A program made the translations under genes and the position numbers. A stretch of DNA of 64,000 nt from Trichobilharzia szidati (Eukaryota > Platyhelminthes > Trematoda > Strigeidida > Schistosomatidae): contig OX235271.1 of assembly GCA_944472155.2 (NCBI GenBank), forward strand, positions 89,851,256-89,915,255, in the 5' to 3' direction. Under the pieces are notes generated by a model that ran no database searches, was not told the origin of the DNA, and worked only from the letters and a program-made list of their open reading frames with translations. Of the stretch, positions 46,716 to 57,559 are shown in pieces (within the stretch, counting starts at the first letter, position 1; each line of letters begins with the position of its first letter).

Positions 46716-46889
46716 TGTTTTTTTTTTATTATCTGCATTTTTCCAGGAAGTGGTTGTCAATGCTTTTACTGGGACCCAAACTTATTCAGTCGAGGATTTT
46801 TAGGGGAGACTGAAAAGCATGATAACATGGATAAACAGGTCACCAAAAGATCTTATCATCAGTCACCTAGACGAATACACATATAGAAA

Positions 46890-46963
46890 CTTTTTTGTTT
46901 GGACACTAGTCAGTAACTAGTGTAATGTGTCTAGTCCTATCTTTGGTACAGACTGAATTCTAT
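46890..46963 (-). mobile_element. SINE-D tail, cut by SINE-A
   Basis: The inverse of the family tail (GGACACTAGTCAGTAACTAG to TGAATTCTATCA). At 46964 it switches to the SINE-A tail, so A probably inserted into or replaced the rest of D. Confidence 0.7.
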
Positions 46964-47282
46964 CATCATGAGCTGACATCAGTTAGAGAACGATTGGAAA
47001 ACCAATGAGTACTGGACAGCTGTTTCGTCCCAGTTTGTGACTTTTGAGCAGTAAGCACCCACCAGTGTTTGAACCCAGGACCTTCTGGTTACAAGGCGAG
47101 CTCGTAGACAATTGAGCCACTGAGACCCGATCCAATGGCCCATGAATTCTAACTTCTGCCAATTCACGACATAGCGCGACCATTTCGTAATGTCTTCTTC
47201 GATGAGAGTCTACCTCACCTTCAACCTGCTGCACCCTATTGATCACGGATTCCCACTAGAACCACAGGTAACTTATGGTTGT
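46964..47282 (-). mobile_element. SINE-A copy, nearly full length
   Basis: Minus strand: leader from 47282, tRNA-like head about 47140-47065 (box A CAGTGGCTCAATTG, box B GGGTTCAAACACTGG), hammerhead motif 47053-47009 and tail to 46964. Lineage-II PLE sequence begins directly at its 5' side. Confidence 0.8.
47009..47053 (-). ncRNA. Hammerhead-like motif of SINE-A
   Basis: Minus strand: TTACTG, core CTCAAAA, stem II region GTCA..GGGAC, GAAA, CAGCTG, TC, CAGTAC. GAAA, stem III and the stem I return strand are perfect. The first core box is damaged. Confidence 0.5.
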
Positions 47283-47885
47283 GCGACACATTTACATTGA
47301 ATTCCTTGTTGAATATAAGTACAATTCATGGTAAGAATCATGTCAATGAGGCTGGAATTATGGTAGCATTTAAACCAATCAACTCTCTCAGAGATAAACT
47401 TTGTTGGCTTAAGGATCCAATAGATCCAATTGAGAAAAGTAATATAATCTACCAAATACCACGTAATAAATATGAGGTCTATTACATAGGTCAAACTAGT
47501 AGATCAATTTCAGTTAGATTATTGGAACACAAAGCTTTAACTAGACCTAGAATGATTGACCCTGCTAAGTTAAATAACCTAGAAAAAAGCTCAGCCATTG
47601 CATTCAATTCATTTGCATGTAATCACAAAATAAGGTGGGACTGGGTAAAAGTATTAAAAATAATATAGTTAGGTGTAGTGAGAGTTTAATCACTGAAGCT
47701 TTGTTTATCGATTCAACAGCGCATACGTGCAATTGGAACGACGCAGTGCCTATATCGGAGATATGGAAAGTGGCAACGACCAACATGGGGAAGTTGGAGA
47801 AAAAGAGAGAGAAATTATTTAAGACAAATTATGAAGTCGTGAGAATGAACTGATATGATTATAAGCAATAATTTGTGCCATTATT
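47283..47885 (+). pseudogene. Penelope-like element, lineage II, GIY-YIG region
   Basis: The first frame (47279-47668) has VAFKPINSLRDKLCWLKD, IIYQI (the GIY position), YYIGQTSR and the R-LLEH pair, then SSAIAFNSFACNHKIRWDWVKVLK. A one-base slip near 47650 moves the reading to the next frame (SLITEALFIDSTAHTCNWND, ISEIWK, then EVVRMN and a stop at about 47853). Apart from this slip the nuclease looks complete, which makes it one of the best-kept GIY-YIG regions here. The 3' end resumes the lineage terminus (GAACTGATATGATTATAAGC) but is cut at about 47885. No RT is present. Confidence 0.85.
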
Positions 47886-48164
47886 ACTGCATCAATGTGT
47901 GGTATTTCAGATAAACTTATTTGTTACGTCCAACATTTTTTTTAACTTCATTATAAAGCGTAAGTGCTTTCAGAAATTGTATGACCAGGTCTATGCATGT
48001 TTATAGGCTGTATGATGAAGTTATCATTCTGCAACTACCCATTAAGTTGTCAAACTAATGAATTTGAAAGGAACTCTGTTGTTACATTTCTCTACCTGAG
48101 ATTTTGCTTTAAATTCTGCTAATTTATACTAAATTTGAAATAGCTGCCACCCAGCCATCAAATT

Positions 48165-48985
48165 TACAATTGAAGCAGAAACCAGAGGGACAGTCTCATT
48201 TATGGACGTCCGACTAATAAAGATGACTGATGGGATTCTGAAGACAACAATATATCGAAAACCTACGTGGAACAGCCAGCTGACAAACTTTTACAGTTGA
48301 GTACCCATCAATCGCAAGCGGAACCTGATATCTCTTGCGACTAGAATCCACAGAATATGTAGCCACGAATCAGTAGAATAAGAGATCACTTTTTTGAGGA
48401 AGACAGTAGTTGAGAATGGCTATCCACCACGCTTTATAGATAAACATATAAAGCCGAAAATCAACAAAGAACAACCCATCTCTGTGCCGAAGAAGATGAT
48501 ATACATGAATGTGGCGTTCAAAGGCGACCTTCTGGCCGATATCTGAAAGAGAAGAATATCTAACGCCTCGAAAAGAACATTCCCTGCTTCTGCATTACGA
48601 CTGGTATTCTCAAGCCGCCCATTGTTCTTCAACAACTCCAAAGATAAACTATCGCATTTGACCACTTCTATTTATATCTACCAATTTACTTGCTCATGTG
48701 GAGCGAGCGTTCTTTATCTAAGAGAGTCAAAGAACATTATCCCACTCGGCTACGAAAAAGTAACAATCTATCAATAAAGGGTGCTATAATTGAAAATATA
48801 GTCAACATCGGTCACTAAGTATACATAAAGAATTGATTCAAAGTCATCTACAAGATCACAAGAAGCCTCCCGAAAACCGTAAGCTTCCGTATAGTTTGCA
48901 TTGCCGAGGCCCTAGCGATCCGGATCGAAAACCCTGATTTATGCACGCACACCTCTTTCTTCGACCTTGGGTATAATTCCAAGTC
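48165..48985 (+). pseudogene. Penelope-like element, RT C-terminus to GIY-YIG, many stops
   Basis: Translation with stops: TVSFMDVRLIKMTDGILKTTIYRKPTWNS (the FLD..I....G.L.T.IYRKPTWT region just after the RT palm). Then ISLATRIHRICS, VENGYPPRFIDKHIKP, IYMNVAFKGDLLADI, a linker, IYIYQFTCSCGAS (GIY start), VLYLRESK in place of YIGRT, and ALPRP (from IAEALAI) at about 48900. It spans more domains than other copies but is the most decayed. The 3' side may extend to the 42-bp repeat at 49359. Confidence 0.8.
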
Positions 48986-49358
48986 CCACGACTCTGTTAA
49001 TACTGTTTTATTTTTCTTTCTTTTGAATTTTGAAAACTCTGTTGATGATGTTTTGTTTTCCTTTTTTCGCATGGCATCTTAGTAACATCGTCTTCTTAAG
49101 CAACCCTTTTTTTACTCTTTCCACCTATTACATAATTTATTTTTGGGACCCATGTCTCCATTAACATCCTATTTCCTATTACTCAACCCTTGTCAATACT
49201 TAACAATCTTCACCCACCTAGTTACAATTTTTATTATTCATCACATTTTAGAAACATTTTGATGACGTAGACAATATCCCTAACTAATTTTTATATTATT
49301 TTTGTTTGGCAATCCTAATGAACACACACACACAATATATATAAATGCGATTGTACAG

Positions 49359-49400
49359 CTAAGTGAGTGAATTCGCCGAAAAGAGACTCTTCGCTGAACT
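49359..49400 (+). repeat. 42-bp repeat shared with 41529-41570
   Basis: Second copy of the element described at 41529, about 370 bp beyond the PLE coding end at 48985 and preceded by a short (AC)n/(AT)n tract. Confidence 0.65.
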
Positions 49401-51281
49401 TTGTTGAAATAGCAGAAATAAAATAGATATCACGATACTGGGATGTTGATGGCTTTCAAAGACTAAATCGTCACTCGTCAACGAGCACAAATTGTTCATA
49501 TCACTGTCACGAACAGCTAAAAGGCGAATCAGATTTTCCACTTATTTCGTCTAATCATTATTATATTACATATGCTTTATGAAAGCAAATTTTGGCTTGC
49601 ATTATATTAGACTGAATGCTTTTTCGTAAATGCTTCTATCTCCTTAGATCCAAACAACAGTTTGCTTTTAGATAAACCACATATTCTCAAATATTTTGAT
49701 ATAAAGCACTGTCTCTTTTACATAGAATAAGAATTCAAATTTTTACTTTTTCATTGTCAAATTGTCAGTTTTGTACCGTTACACATTTCATTGTCAATCG
49801 AATACGGCATTAGAATATTTGAAAAACAAATAAAAGGATGCTAAATTAATGACAGATTAGTAAGCAACCACATATAAGCTAAATTTAGACGATTTTTATC
49901 ACTACACTATTAACTGTAATGTACGTATGCACGTCCGATTAACTAACTGAAACACAATAATATCTGTACTTAAGACACAAAACTGAAGTACGTAACTACT
50001 CCTTAAGAAATTCATTTAGAAAACTGTTTAAACAAATGTTATTTTTTTGCTTACATTTTGCATCAGTAATTTAGGTGAAGAGAAAAAATCAGAGGCAATT
50101 TAAGATAAACGATAATAGTAACATATACAAACTAAATTGGAAACGTTTTTTAATGTTTATAATAGGTAAGAGATTTAGCTTAATGATAGTCTGAAAGTCA
50201 CAAATTTATTTTTTTTTAAGGTTATTTTATATTTTAATTTCACTAGTAAATTCAAAAACTACTTACCAGCTGACTGAAGACTTTTTCTGATATGTTTCTT
50301 GATAAAAGGAGATTTGGATGTATGAATGACTTTTTCAAGTATAGTATTACTTCACTTGTAAACGTCTGTATATATTAGCTCCATAAAATGTAAAGCAGAC
50401 ATCATCTATGATGAGAATTTTTTCGCGGTTCATAATAATGCAAATAAGATGAATAATTCGCTTGAAATATTTGATAATATTGTAAAGATCGAAAACGACT
50501 CGCTGTGATCTGAACTCAAGAAACCGATCTCTTCACCCTACCCTATAGCTGATAAAGCTTCTTTGAGACATGCACAGTCACAAAGCACCCTAAAGTCAGT
50601 AATAAGACGTTTACTTATGACAGAATCTATGTGTGATCCTATTCAACAATCATAACATCAAAAATTCAAAATTTCCTCAACAGTACCTTTAAGCAGCTAT
50701 ACAGTCCGGATAGTTAAGTGCAGAACAAGTACTGTTGAAAGAAATTAGTTAGCCGAAATTCAACTATAAGAAGTAACCTAGAATCAAGTACAATGTTCCC
50801 AGCAAAGTGCGATCAAAATTCCGTTCATAAGAATCATACAACCTAATTCTTGCTAACAGTCCATAGTCAGGACGACCTTGATTCACTCAAAAAAAATCGA
50901 GGTCGTCAAACAACACATTATCAATATCATAACACTATCACAAGAAGAAGCACTAAAGTTAGAGATTAAACAGTAACAAAGACAAACAATAAGGATCAGG
51001 TCAACGTACGATATGCAAATTCTAGAACACTGATACAGAGTCTAGGAGAAAAAACGAATAATAAATACAAAGTTAGTTGAAACTTCCAAATAAGTATCAA
51101 TATTGTAATTAGATGGTTCGACAGAAATTTTCCTAGCAATTATTCCACTACAAATATCTAAAGGAATAACAAGTCCACATTAAGTTGAATTACATGAAGC
51201 AAGATAAAGATTTAGTCCCAAAATTTGAAATCCAGGGAAACGGTATCTAAATCTCACTACCAGTTATAGTATGCTTTAAAT
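49401..51281. other. Unique AT-rich DNA with one hairpin
   Basis: No gene recognised. A 13-bp-arm hairpin lies at 50871-50907 (separate entry). Confidence 0.5.
50871..50907. repeat. Short inverted repeat (hairpin)
   Basis: GACGACCTTGATT (50871-50883) and AATCGAGGTCGTC (50895-50907) pair over 13 positions with one T/G wobble, around an 11-base loop. Confidence 0.7.
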
Positions 51282-51478
51282 GCGTCGGTGGCACAGCTGT
51301 TAGGACTCTCGCGGACCATGCACATGGTCCGGGGTTCAATCCCCTGCCGAGGCACATACCCAATATCAATGGTTGGCCTGCAAAATTTGGGCTACCGATA
51401 TCACATGCTGAAAATTCCATACCTGTACCAAAAATACTGTGTGATTTCAAGCTATAATCAAAATAAAAAAATTAAATA
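51282..51478 (+). mobile_element. SINE-B copy with full tRNA-like head
   Basis: Head begins GCGTCGG and closes with CCGAGGC, so six of seven acceptor pairs survive. Between them are box A side GTGGCACAGCTG, a GGACCATG..CATGGTCC stem, and box B GGTTCAATCCC at about 51333. Body: TTTGGGCTACCGATATCA, CTGTACCAAAAATACTG, CAAGCTATAATC. Ends in an A-rich tail. Confidence 0.85.
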
Positions 51479-51696
51479 ATCCTGACTTTCATTTTCAGGT
51501 TTTCTTAAACATCATTAGGGAATGGATCAAGGCCAGAGTTTTGTGTCTTGGTTTCGACTGCTTTCTTAAAATGGCCCAAATGAAAATGTTTGAGTAAATG
51601 TTAAACTTATCTGGTTTCAGATACACTGATATTTGTATACGTAAATTGTTCAAGTTGAATTTATTATTTTACAAAGAAATGAAATAAATAATAATA

Positions 51697-52125
51697 GAAT
51701 CTTTTCAAACTAGTTCTTGGAAATTAATCTGATGCTCGCTAGTGACTGGCTACGGGACGAAGTTGGCTGGAGTTCTTCTAGTGAGAAGTCGTGACCAGTC
51801 GGGTCCATCCAGTCAAGTGTGAGGATGGATGTCTCATCGATGACATTGGTTGGTGGTCGCGCTAAAATCACGAATTGGCAGAAGATAGAATTCACAGGTC
51901 ATTAAATGAGGTCCCAGTGGCTGAATGGTATACGAGCATGCCTTGTAACCAGAAGGTCCTGGGTTCAAAACCCAGTGGATGCGTGCTGCCTATGAGTCCC
52001 AAACTAGGATGAAACAGCTGTCCAGTACTCCCTGGCTTTCAGTAGTTCTCTAACTGATATCAATCCGTGGCTCGAACTGAAACAAATAGAATCCCTACAA
52101 ACTAATTCTTGAAAATGATATCTTT
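51697..52125 (+). mobile_element. SINE-A full unit with a preceding tail piece
   Basis: 51697-51727 (AATAGAATC..CAAACTAGTTCTTG) repeats the sequence found at the very end of the unit (52086-52115). The element therefore reads tail, leader (51728-51905), tRNA-like head (51909-51977, box B GGTTCAAAACC), hammerhead (51983-52028), tail. Either this is more than one unit of a tandem array, or a long target duplication. Confidence 0.8.
51983..52028 (+). ncRNA. Hammerhead-like motif of SINE-A, intact except first core box
   Basis: GTGCTG, core CCTATGA (51989-51995), stem II GTCC..GGAT (one G-U), GAAA (52011-52014), stem III CAGCTG, TC, CAGTAC. Stem I pairs with one wobble. Two core positions (U4, G5) are changed. 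Confidence 0.55.
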
Positions 52126-53069
52126 GATACAGAAGAAGACATCTCATAGAAAAAGGGAAATCCAACGTCATATGTGTTGACCTTCACAATGGATAAATGT
52201 CAAGTACTTAAAGGCTTTTATGTTTTGACAAATAAACTACAAATGAAGACTGACGAAAATACTTCAGAATAAATCTGGAGGAGTGAGTAGCATTTTTAGT
52301 AAAACTGCGGGTTTCTAGAAACACTTAAATACAAGGCTTTTACAAAAGTTTAGGAATAGATAGTTTATGAGTTCTCAGTCAGTAAATTTAGAGTGAAATT
52401 AATATTAATAAGACTGATTTTCTGTTAAGAAGCAAAGCGTTAACCCCGTGAATTAGAAGGGAGACAGGTGGACTAGTAAAACTCTCATAGCCCCAAAATG
52501 ACTGTATTCAAGACCCATAGTGTATCTAATAATCTACGAAGACATGCGCAGGTCACTAGGCATTTGTGTTATATCAGTTTAGAAAAGATCTGCACATTTC
52601 ACTGTACATGCCAAAGTAAGAATATTATAGTGGCTAAAAGATAATTATCTTCGGTCACACTAAAAATACTGCTAGCCACTAATATCTATAAGAAATGGAT
52701 GGTACCAGTAACTCAGTGTAATAATACATAACTGAATGAAACAAAAGTCAACACCGAAATTGAGTTTAGCATAAGTGCTATGGGATACAACTTTGATTTA
52801 CTTAGACTTCTTTGTATGGGCTATTAGTTTAAGGAAAAAGCTAAGTGAAAATGTTTATATTGATACTACATACCTTAGACTCTCCTCATTTGTGTTTTGT
52901 TGACTGAAAACTTAACCTACCTTTATCGACACAGTTTGAAGTTCAAACTTTACTGTGGCTAACGCTCTCATTCCACTAGCAAATACCATTCTCTGTTTAC
53001 GTTTCCATCAATAATCTTTTGTTAGTGACATAGGTTTGAGAATTTACATGAATATATTAAATTTTCTAT
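52126..53069. other. Unique AT-rich DNA
   Basis: No gene or repeat family recognised. Confidence 0.5.
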
Positions 53070-53290
53070 TGGTGGTTCACTAGCAGAACGCTTACCAACC
53101 ACAGAGGTGTTCCGGGTTTGATTTACACCGACACACCCCTAAACCTCGCTTAACCGGAAGTAAGCCCAGTGAAGAGGGAATGTTGAACGTAAAGGTAGCA
53201 ATGTCACCTCGTAAAAACACCTCTGGTGAAGCTTTAAAGTTCGAGCTTGAAGGCCTATGTTCCACTCGGTTCTCAAAATACTAAATTCTA
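53070..53290 (+). mobile_element. SINE-C copy
   Basis: Head: GGTGGTTCACTAGCAGAACG and CCGGGTTTGATTTACACC. Body and tail: GCTTGAAGGCCTATGTTCC then ACTCGGTTCTC and an AATAC-like tail. It shares the RTE 3' block. Confidence 0.7.
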
Positions 53291-53449
53291 AATTTGTCTG
53301 CTTATCTGCTTGATATATTTACTAATTCTCAATCATAAATTATGTTCACTTTCCTCGTTTTTTGGCAACTTATTTTTCAGTTAATTTCATCACTTAGGGG
53401 AAACTAATAGTTTAATCCTTAGTATCCACTGTCCACTCAGAGTGACGAT

Positions 53450-53632
53450 GAGTCGGTAGTAAAGTAGTTAGGACGCTCGCCGACCGTGCAAATGGTCTGA
53501 GGTTCGATCCCCAGCCGACGCACGCCTGATATCAGTGGTCAGCCTGCCAAATTTGGGCTATCGATATCAAATGCTGAAAATTCCATAGTTGCACCGAAAT
53601 ACTGTATGAAATCAAGCTATAATAAATAAATA
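53450..53632 (+). mobile_element. SINE-B copy with full tRNA-like head
   Basis: GAGTCGG pairs with CCGACGC in the head (one mismatch). Box B GGTTCGATCCCC at about 53502. Body as in the 51282 copy, tail CAAGCTATAATAAATAAAT. Confidence 0.85.
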
Positions 53633-53862
53633 CGATTCACTTTGAAAATCTGTTGTAAGTTAGTTTTCAGTGAAACTCCTATTTGCAGAACTAGTTTCAG
53701 TACATAGCATTCTTTTGGTCAAAAAGAATTTGAAAACCAAAAAATTATTTAGGCAAAGTACTTTATTTTAAATTCTGGGAAATAGTATGTTAAAAATATT
53801 TGCCTGAGAAGTTTTCCATCTATGACGGAATGTTTTCGTTTTTAAATTTTTATCGTAGTTTT
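53633..53862. other. AT-rich spacer upstream of the CR1 element
   Basis: No repeat or gene seen. The LINE sequence becomes recognisable only from about 53863. Confidence 0.4.
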
Positions 53863-53867
53863 CGGAA

Positions 53868-54899
53868 ATGTATTCACTTGAACCCTCCCTCAAAAAATTC
53901 GAAGACCCCAAACAATTTGCCTATAGACAGGGTAGGAGTACATTAGACGCTGCAGCTGTCTTACACAACAGTATCGTCTCATCATTATATAAAGGTGCCA
54001 AATACGTCCGCTGCACGCATCTTGATTTCACTTCTGCTTTCGACTCTGTACCTAGATGTCTCCTCCTAAATAAGCTCTCTTTGACAAAAACTGAGTCCTG
54101 GGTCACTAACTGGCTGCATTCCTACTTCTCTAACAGAATGCAGTACACCGCATACAAAGGTAAATCATCCTCTGCCGTACTCACTGAAGCCGGAGTCCCC
54201 CAAGGCGCTGTACTCTCCCCACTTCTCTTTTATTTCTTTCTACATCACTCACCATCTTCAAATGACAATAATTTTGTCAAATATGCTGACGACCTGACTG
54301 TGTCTTTGCCCGTCAAATGTCAAAGTGACTGCTCTAAACTTAATGGCTTTCTGTCAGAAATCAGCCAGTGGTCCAAGCAAAATGGTCTTACCCTAAACCC
54401 TTCCAAATGCCAAACAGTCAATTTCACCTTTCGGCATAAATCCGACCTAAACAAACTGTTTTGCTCTCACGAGGTATGCAACATAGACGGCACTGAAATA
54501 GAAACTAAATCGGAAATTAAATACCTAGGTGTCATTCTATCTGCTGATCTCTCCTGGTCGTCTCATATCTTAGCAATTTCTAAGAAAATATTCCGTCTTA
54601 CCTTCTACATTAAGGAGTTAAAACATTCTGGAATTACTCAACCCTTACTCCTACAGTTCGTTAATTCTCGCATCCTGCCTATTATTCTCTATTGTTCCCC
54701 CTTAGTTTTTCCCGGGCTACTGAAGAAAGACTATAACATATTACGCAGGATGTTAAAGGTTGTCAGCAGGGTAAGCAACGTGCCACCTAACCAGCTTGTT
54801 ATTATTCAGGTCGACAGGCACACGGACTCATGTGAAAAATGGGCCAAATCCATTTTATCTAACACACACCACCCTCTTCATTCACAACTCTCCCCTTGA
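53868..54899 (+). pseudogene. CR1-type LINE reverse transcriptase, 5' truncated, premature stop
   Basis: Best-preserved coding region in the window: 343 uninterrupted residues of a CR1-clade (SR1/Perere-like) reverse transcriptase, which would copy element RNA at a nicked target. RT motifs in order: QFAYRQGRST (16-25), HLDFTSAFDS with catalytic Asp53 (51-60), GVPQGAVLSPLL (109-120), KYADDL with the catalytic Asp pair (Y139-D142), QNGLTLNPSKC (171-181), KYLGVILSADLSW (218-230), then the thumb and C-terminal DRH..CEKWAKSIL. The first ATG is internal. The endonuclease and the start of the RT are missing, so this is a truncated copy and not a gene start. The frame ends at TGA (54897-54899) where the sister copy at 39680 has TGT. 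Reading continues in frame for about 40 more residues (KNSTIPYLA). All catalytic residues are intact, suggesting a young copy. Confidence 0.9.
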
Positions 54900-55411
54900 A
54901 TCTTATCAGGCAAAACCAGAAGCCTATATAGAAAACCATATGCTCGCACCAGCAAGTACAAAAACTCAACCATACCCTACTTAGCTGGTTTCTGTGTGAT
55001 AAAGAAAGCATTAGGCGTGACACCTATAATTCATTAAACAGTCAGTAGTACAACTGGATCTCGTCTTTCCAACTCACATCATTTATAGGTACAACATTTT
55101 CTTTCCTTCTTTTCTTTTTCTTTCTCTCTCTCTTTTTTTCCGTTATGTGCTGCTGTGTTTCTTTCTCTCGCTTACGCCAGTAAACATGACAGCTCCCACT
55201 TTTCTAAAACCGTCAAACATTGTTTCAGCTTTCCTTTGCTACCGATATGCCAATGTGTTGTTGTAATAATGAACTGAGATTTCCTTAATCTATGTAGAAT
55301 TCTATTTATTGATAATGTACTAACTGGATGCAATACTGTAGTAAAAATGCTCAGAATTCCATTCTGTATCACAAGTACTGTTTTGGAATAAAGCAAATTA
55401 TTATTATTAAT
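54900..55411 (+). mobile_element. CR1-type LINE, C-terminal remainder and 3' UTR
   Basis: In-frame continuation to about 55020 (SGKTRSLYRKPYARTSKYK), then a C/T-rich 3' UTR (long CTTTCTTTT tracts at about 55100-55140). It ends at TGTATCACAAGTACTG, then GGAATAAAGCAAATTATT and a short (ATT)n at 55398-55409. This terminus matches the minus-strand copy at 39680. Confidence 0.85.
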
Positions 55412-56044
55412 CACTCTTTTGCATTTTCAGTTCATTCATGAAATAGTCAGAATAACCTTCAAATATATAAAAATATATCAGTTTAGAGGTAGAATATGTT
55501 TTCTATGCAACGTCAAATAAATTTAATATAAATCCGATTACAGCTAATTTGTCATTTTTATATTACTCAGTTTTACCTTGAAACTGTTGGTGATAGAGAC
55601 AAATTAGAGGTGAACTGAATGACAAACTGTATTTTATTTAGAATTCGCTAGTAAATAATGATTCATTTAGGTAGTAGTATAGGGAAAATGTGTCCCCCAT
55701 GTTGATTAAATTGAACAAAATATTGAAATAAGTATGATGTGGTGTTGATTGAAGTTGAAATAATAACGATTTCCGGAAGGCTTTCTGATATGCAGCTTGT
55801 AAATGATCTAGCCAACTCCTTATCAGCTAAGTTACCTGATTAATGACTTATTATATTGCCTTCACCAAGAATTTCCTCTTTCAAACTGGTTGTAACAGGG
55901 ACCACTCTTTCCTACTCAATAGGCTTCAAAGTGAAACTAGACGATTTAACTAAACTGCCACTAGGATGACCAGCATATATTCAAACAGTCATTTCATAAG
56001 ATGTCAAAGCTGAGGGTCTTTCTAGCTGAAGTTAAGATACGTTT
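55412..56044. other. Unique AT-rich DNA
   Basis: No gene or repeat family recognised. Confidence 0.5.
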
Positions 56045-56205
56045 GGCATATTAGCCTGTAGCTCACTTAGCGAAGCATAGTGTCAGTAATCCGGGGTCAT
56101 GGTTTCAAATTCTGCGCAAACATGGATTTGTTTCACTTTAACACTTTAGTTTCGTTGCTTTAAAGGTTCGAGTAGCCTAAGCTACGGAAGCTGAAGCTAA
56201 ATACT
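56045..56205 (+). mobile_element. tRNA-headed SINE, family E
   Basis: TAGCTCACTTAGCGAAGC (box A-like) at 56059 and GGTTTCAAATTC (box B-like) at 56101. The body ends GGTTCGAGTAGCC..AAGCTACGGAAGC. It does not match families A-D. Single copy in the window. Confidence 0.5.
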
Positions 56206-56414
56206 TTCCTTTATGATATCTGATACCAAACTTTACATTATAAACAGTTATCACATTTAAATAATGTATGATTATGAAATCAATTTTTGGCTGAATTAAT
56301 AGAATAAAATAGCTAAAGCCATCACTACACAAAAACCTGATTAATTAAGTGGATAAAAATGTTCGACGCTATGTGAAATCGAAATAGACAGTCTTTTATG
56401 CACTTACTTTTATT

Positions 56415-57090
56415 CATTAATATTCCTTTGGGTTCGGAGTGGAATATAGGGCTTCCATTTCATCTTGCCCTCTGCTCTGCTGTTTAGCTGGCCCTACAAT
56501 TGCCAATAAGCTTTCATCTCTCCCTCACACGATTTCCTTTGTGTCACCACTGAACGCCCAACTTTCTATTTCCCAATTGAGTTCCACTCGAATATCTACT
56601 TTGTGTGTGATATCACTAAACGGTCTTTTCAGCATGTATACGACCCATCTCCATTTTCTTCAGAATATCCGGTGAGCAACAGGTTCTTCATTGGTTCCAG
56701 TTCCTCACTTCTTTGTTTCTTATCCTTTCTGACCATTTCATTTTCAGTATTGAGAGAAGGATAGGTGAAAGATGTGACCTCTTTAAAGTTAATTCCGCTA
56801 ATGGTCATTGGGGCTTATTATTTTTGATTAGTTGGTTATCTTCATCACCTCCATCTTCTCTATGTTCAATTGAAATCTTGTCTTCTCTTCTTCTTCTGCT
56901 AACCTGTTGGTTTTCTCCTGTAGATCTTCGAGTTTCTGTGACACTAGACATAAATCATCCGTGAACTTCATTTGTTCCAGAGTCTTCTCATCGGTTCAAC
57001 GTATTCTTATCTTTTCTCCCCCTATGGTTTAAAGCATGATCCAGTCCACCATAGTAGGAAATTTCATGGATGATAGTAGGCAGCAAACTA
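56415..57090 (-). pseudogene. RTE-type LINE, RT motif to 3' end
   Basis: Minus strand from 57090: a region with MVDWIM, then MKFTDDLCLVSQKLEDLQE (catalytic FTDD at about 56970-56950) and KTNRLAEEEEDKIS, with a frame change to a stretch resembling EVMKITN. It then continues through decayed C-terminal coding to the tail CCCTATATTCCACTCC, then GAACCCAAAGGAATA at about 56415. The Asp pair of the RT motif is intact but stops and frameshifts surround it. Confidence 0.8.
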
Positions 57091-57559
57091 TGATAAACAT
57101 CGAAATAACATTTTCTATACCCTATTTAAAACTTAACAAGCTGTAAACTGATTTATTGTAAATTTACTGGGTTATTTTAATTCCTTTCTACCGAACTTCT
57201 AAAGTTTTCATTTGAGTATGAAGTTTAATTGAATAGTTCGAAAAAGATGTAAAATTACCATCTCAGTTATCATTATAATCCCATGAATACTTCTATATAT
57301 TAAAGCATGAGTAAACAAAATCTGCACTAAGTGAAATTTTTCTCTTAAAGGTATCATAACGATATTCAATTGATAAATTACTTTTTTATGTATTCAGTTA
57401 ATAACATTAGTCTGCTGGCTGCATCTCTGTGAGTCAGTTGCAAACATCAAGAGAATCAATTAAAGAACACATAAACGCTCAAATTGCAATGATTATTATT
57501 GCATCTTCTTATGGTGCTATTCTAACCATATTGTGTTTACTTTCAGAGATGTTCTCAAA
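57091..57559. other. AT-rich DNA, possibly decayed PLE linker
   Basis: No clear feature. The last part may be PLE sequence too decayed to align. Confidence 0.35.

Noticed and set aside
48420..49072. Minus-strand frames of 81 and 74 residues
   Set aside because: They lie antisense to the PLE pseudogene whose RT-to-nuclease motifs read on the plus strand.
53450..53525. Functional tRNA gene
   Set aside because: The head has tRNA-like pairing but continues without a terminator into the repeated SINE-B body, and the arm lengths are irregular.
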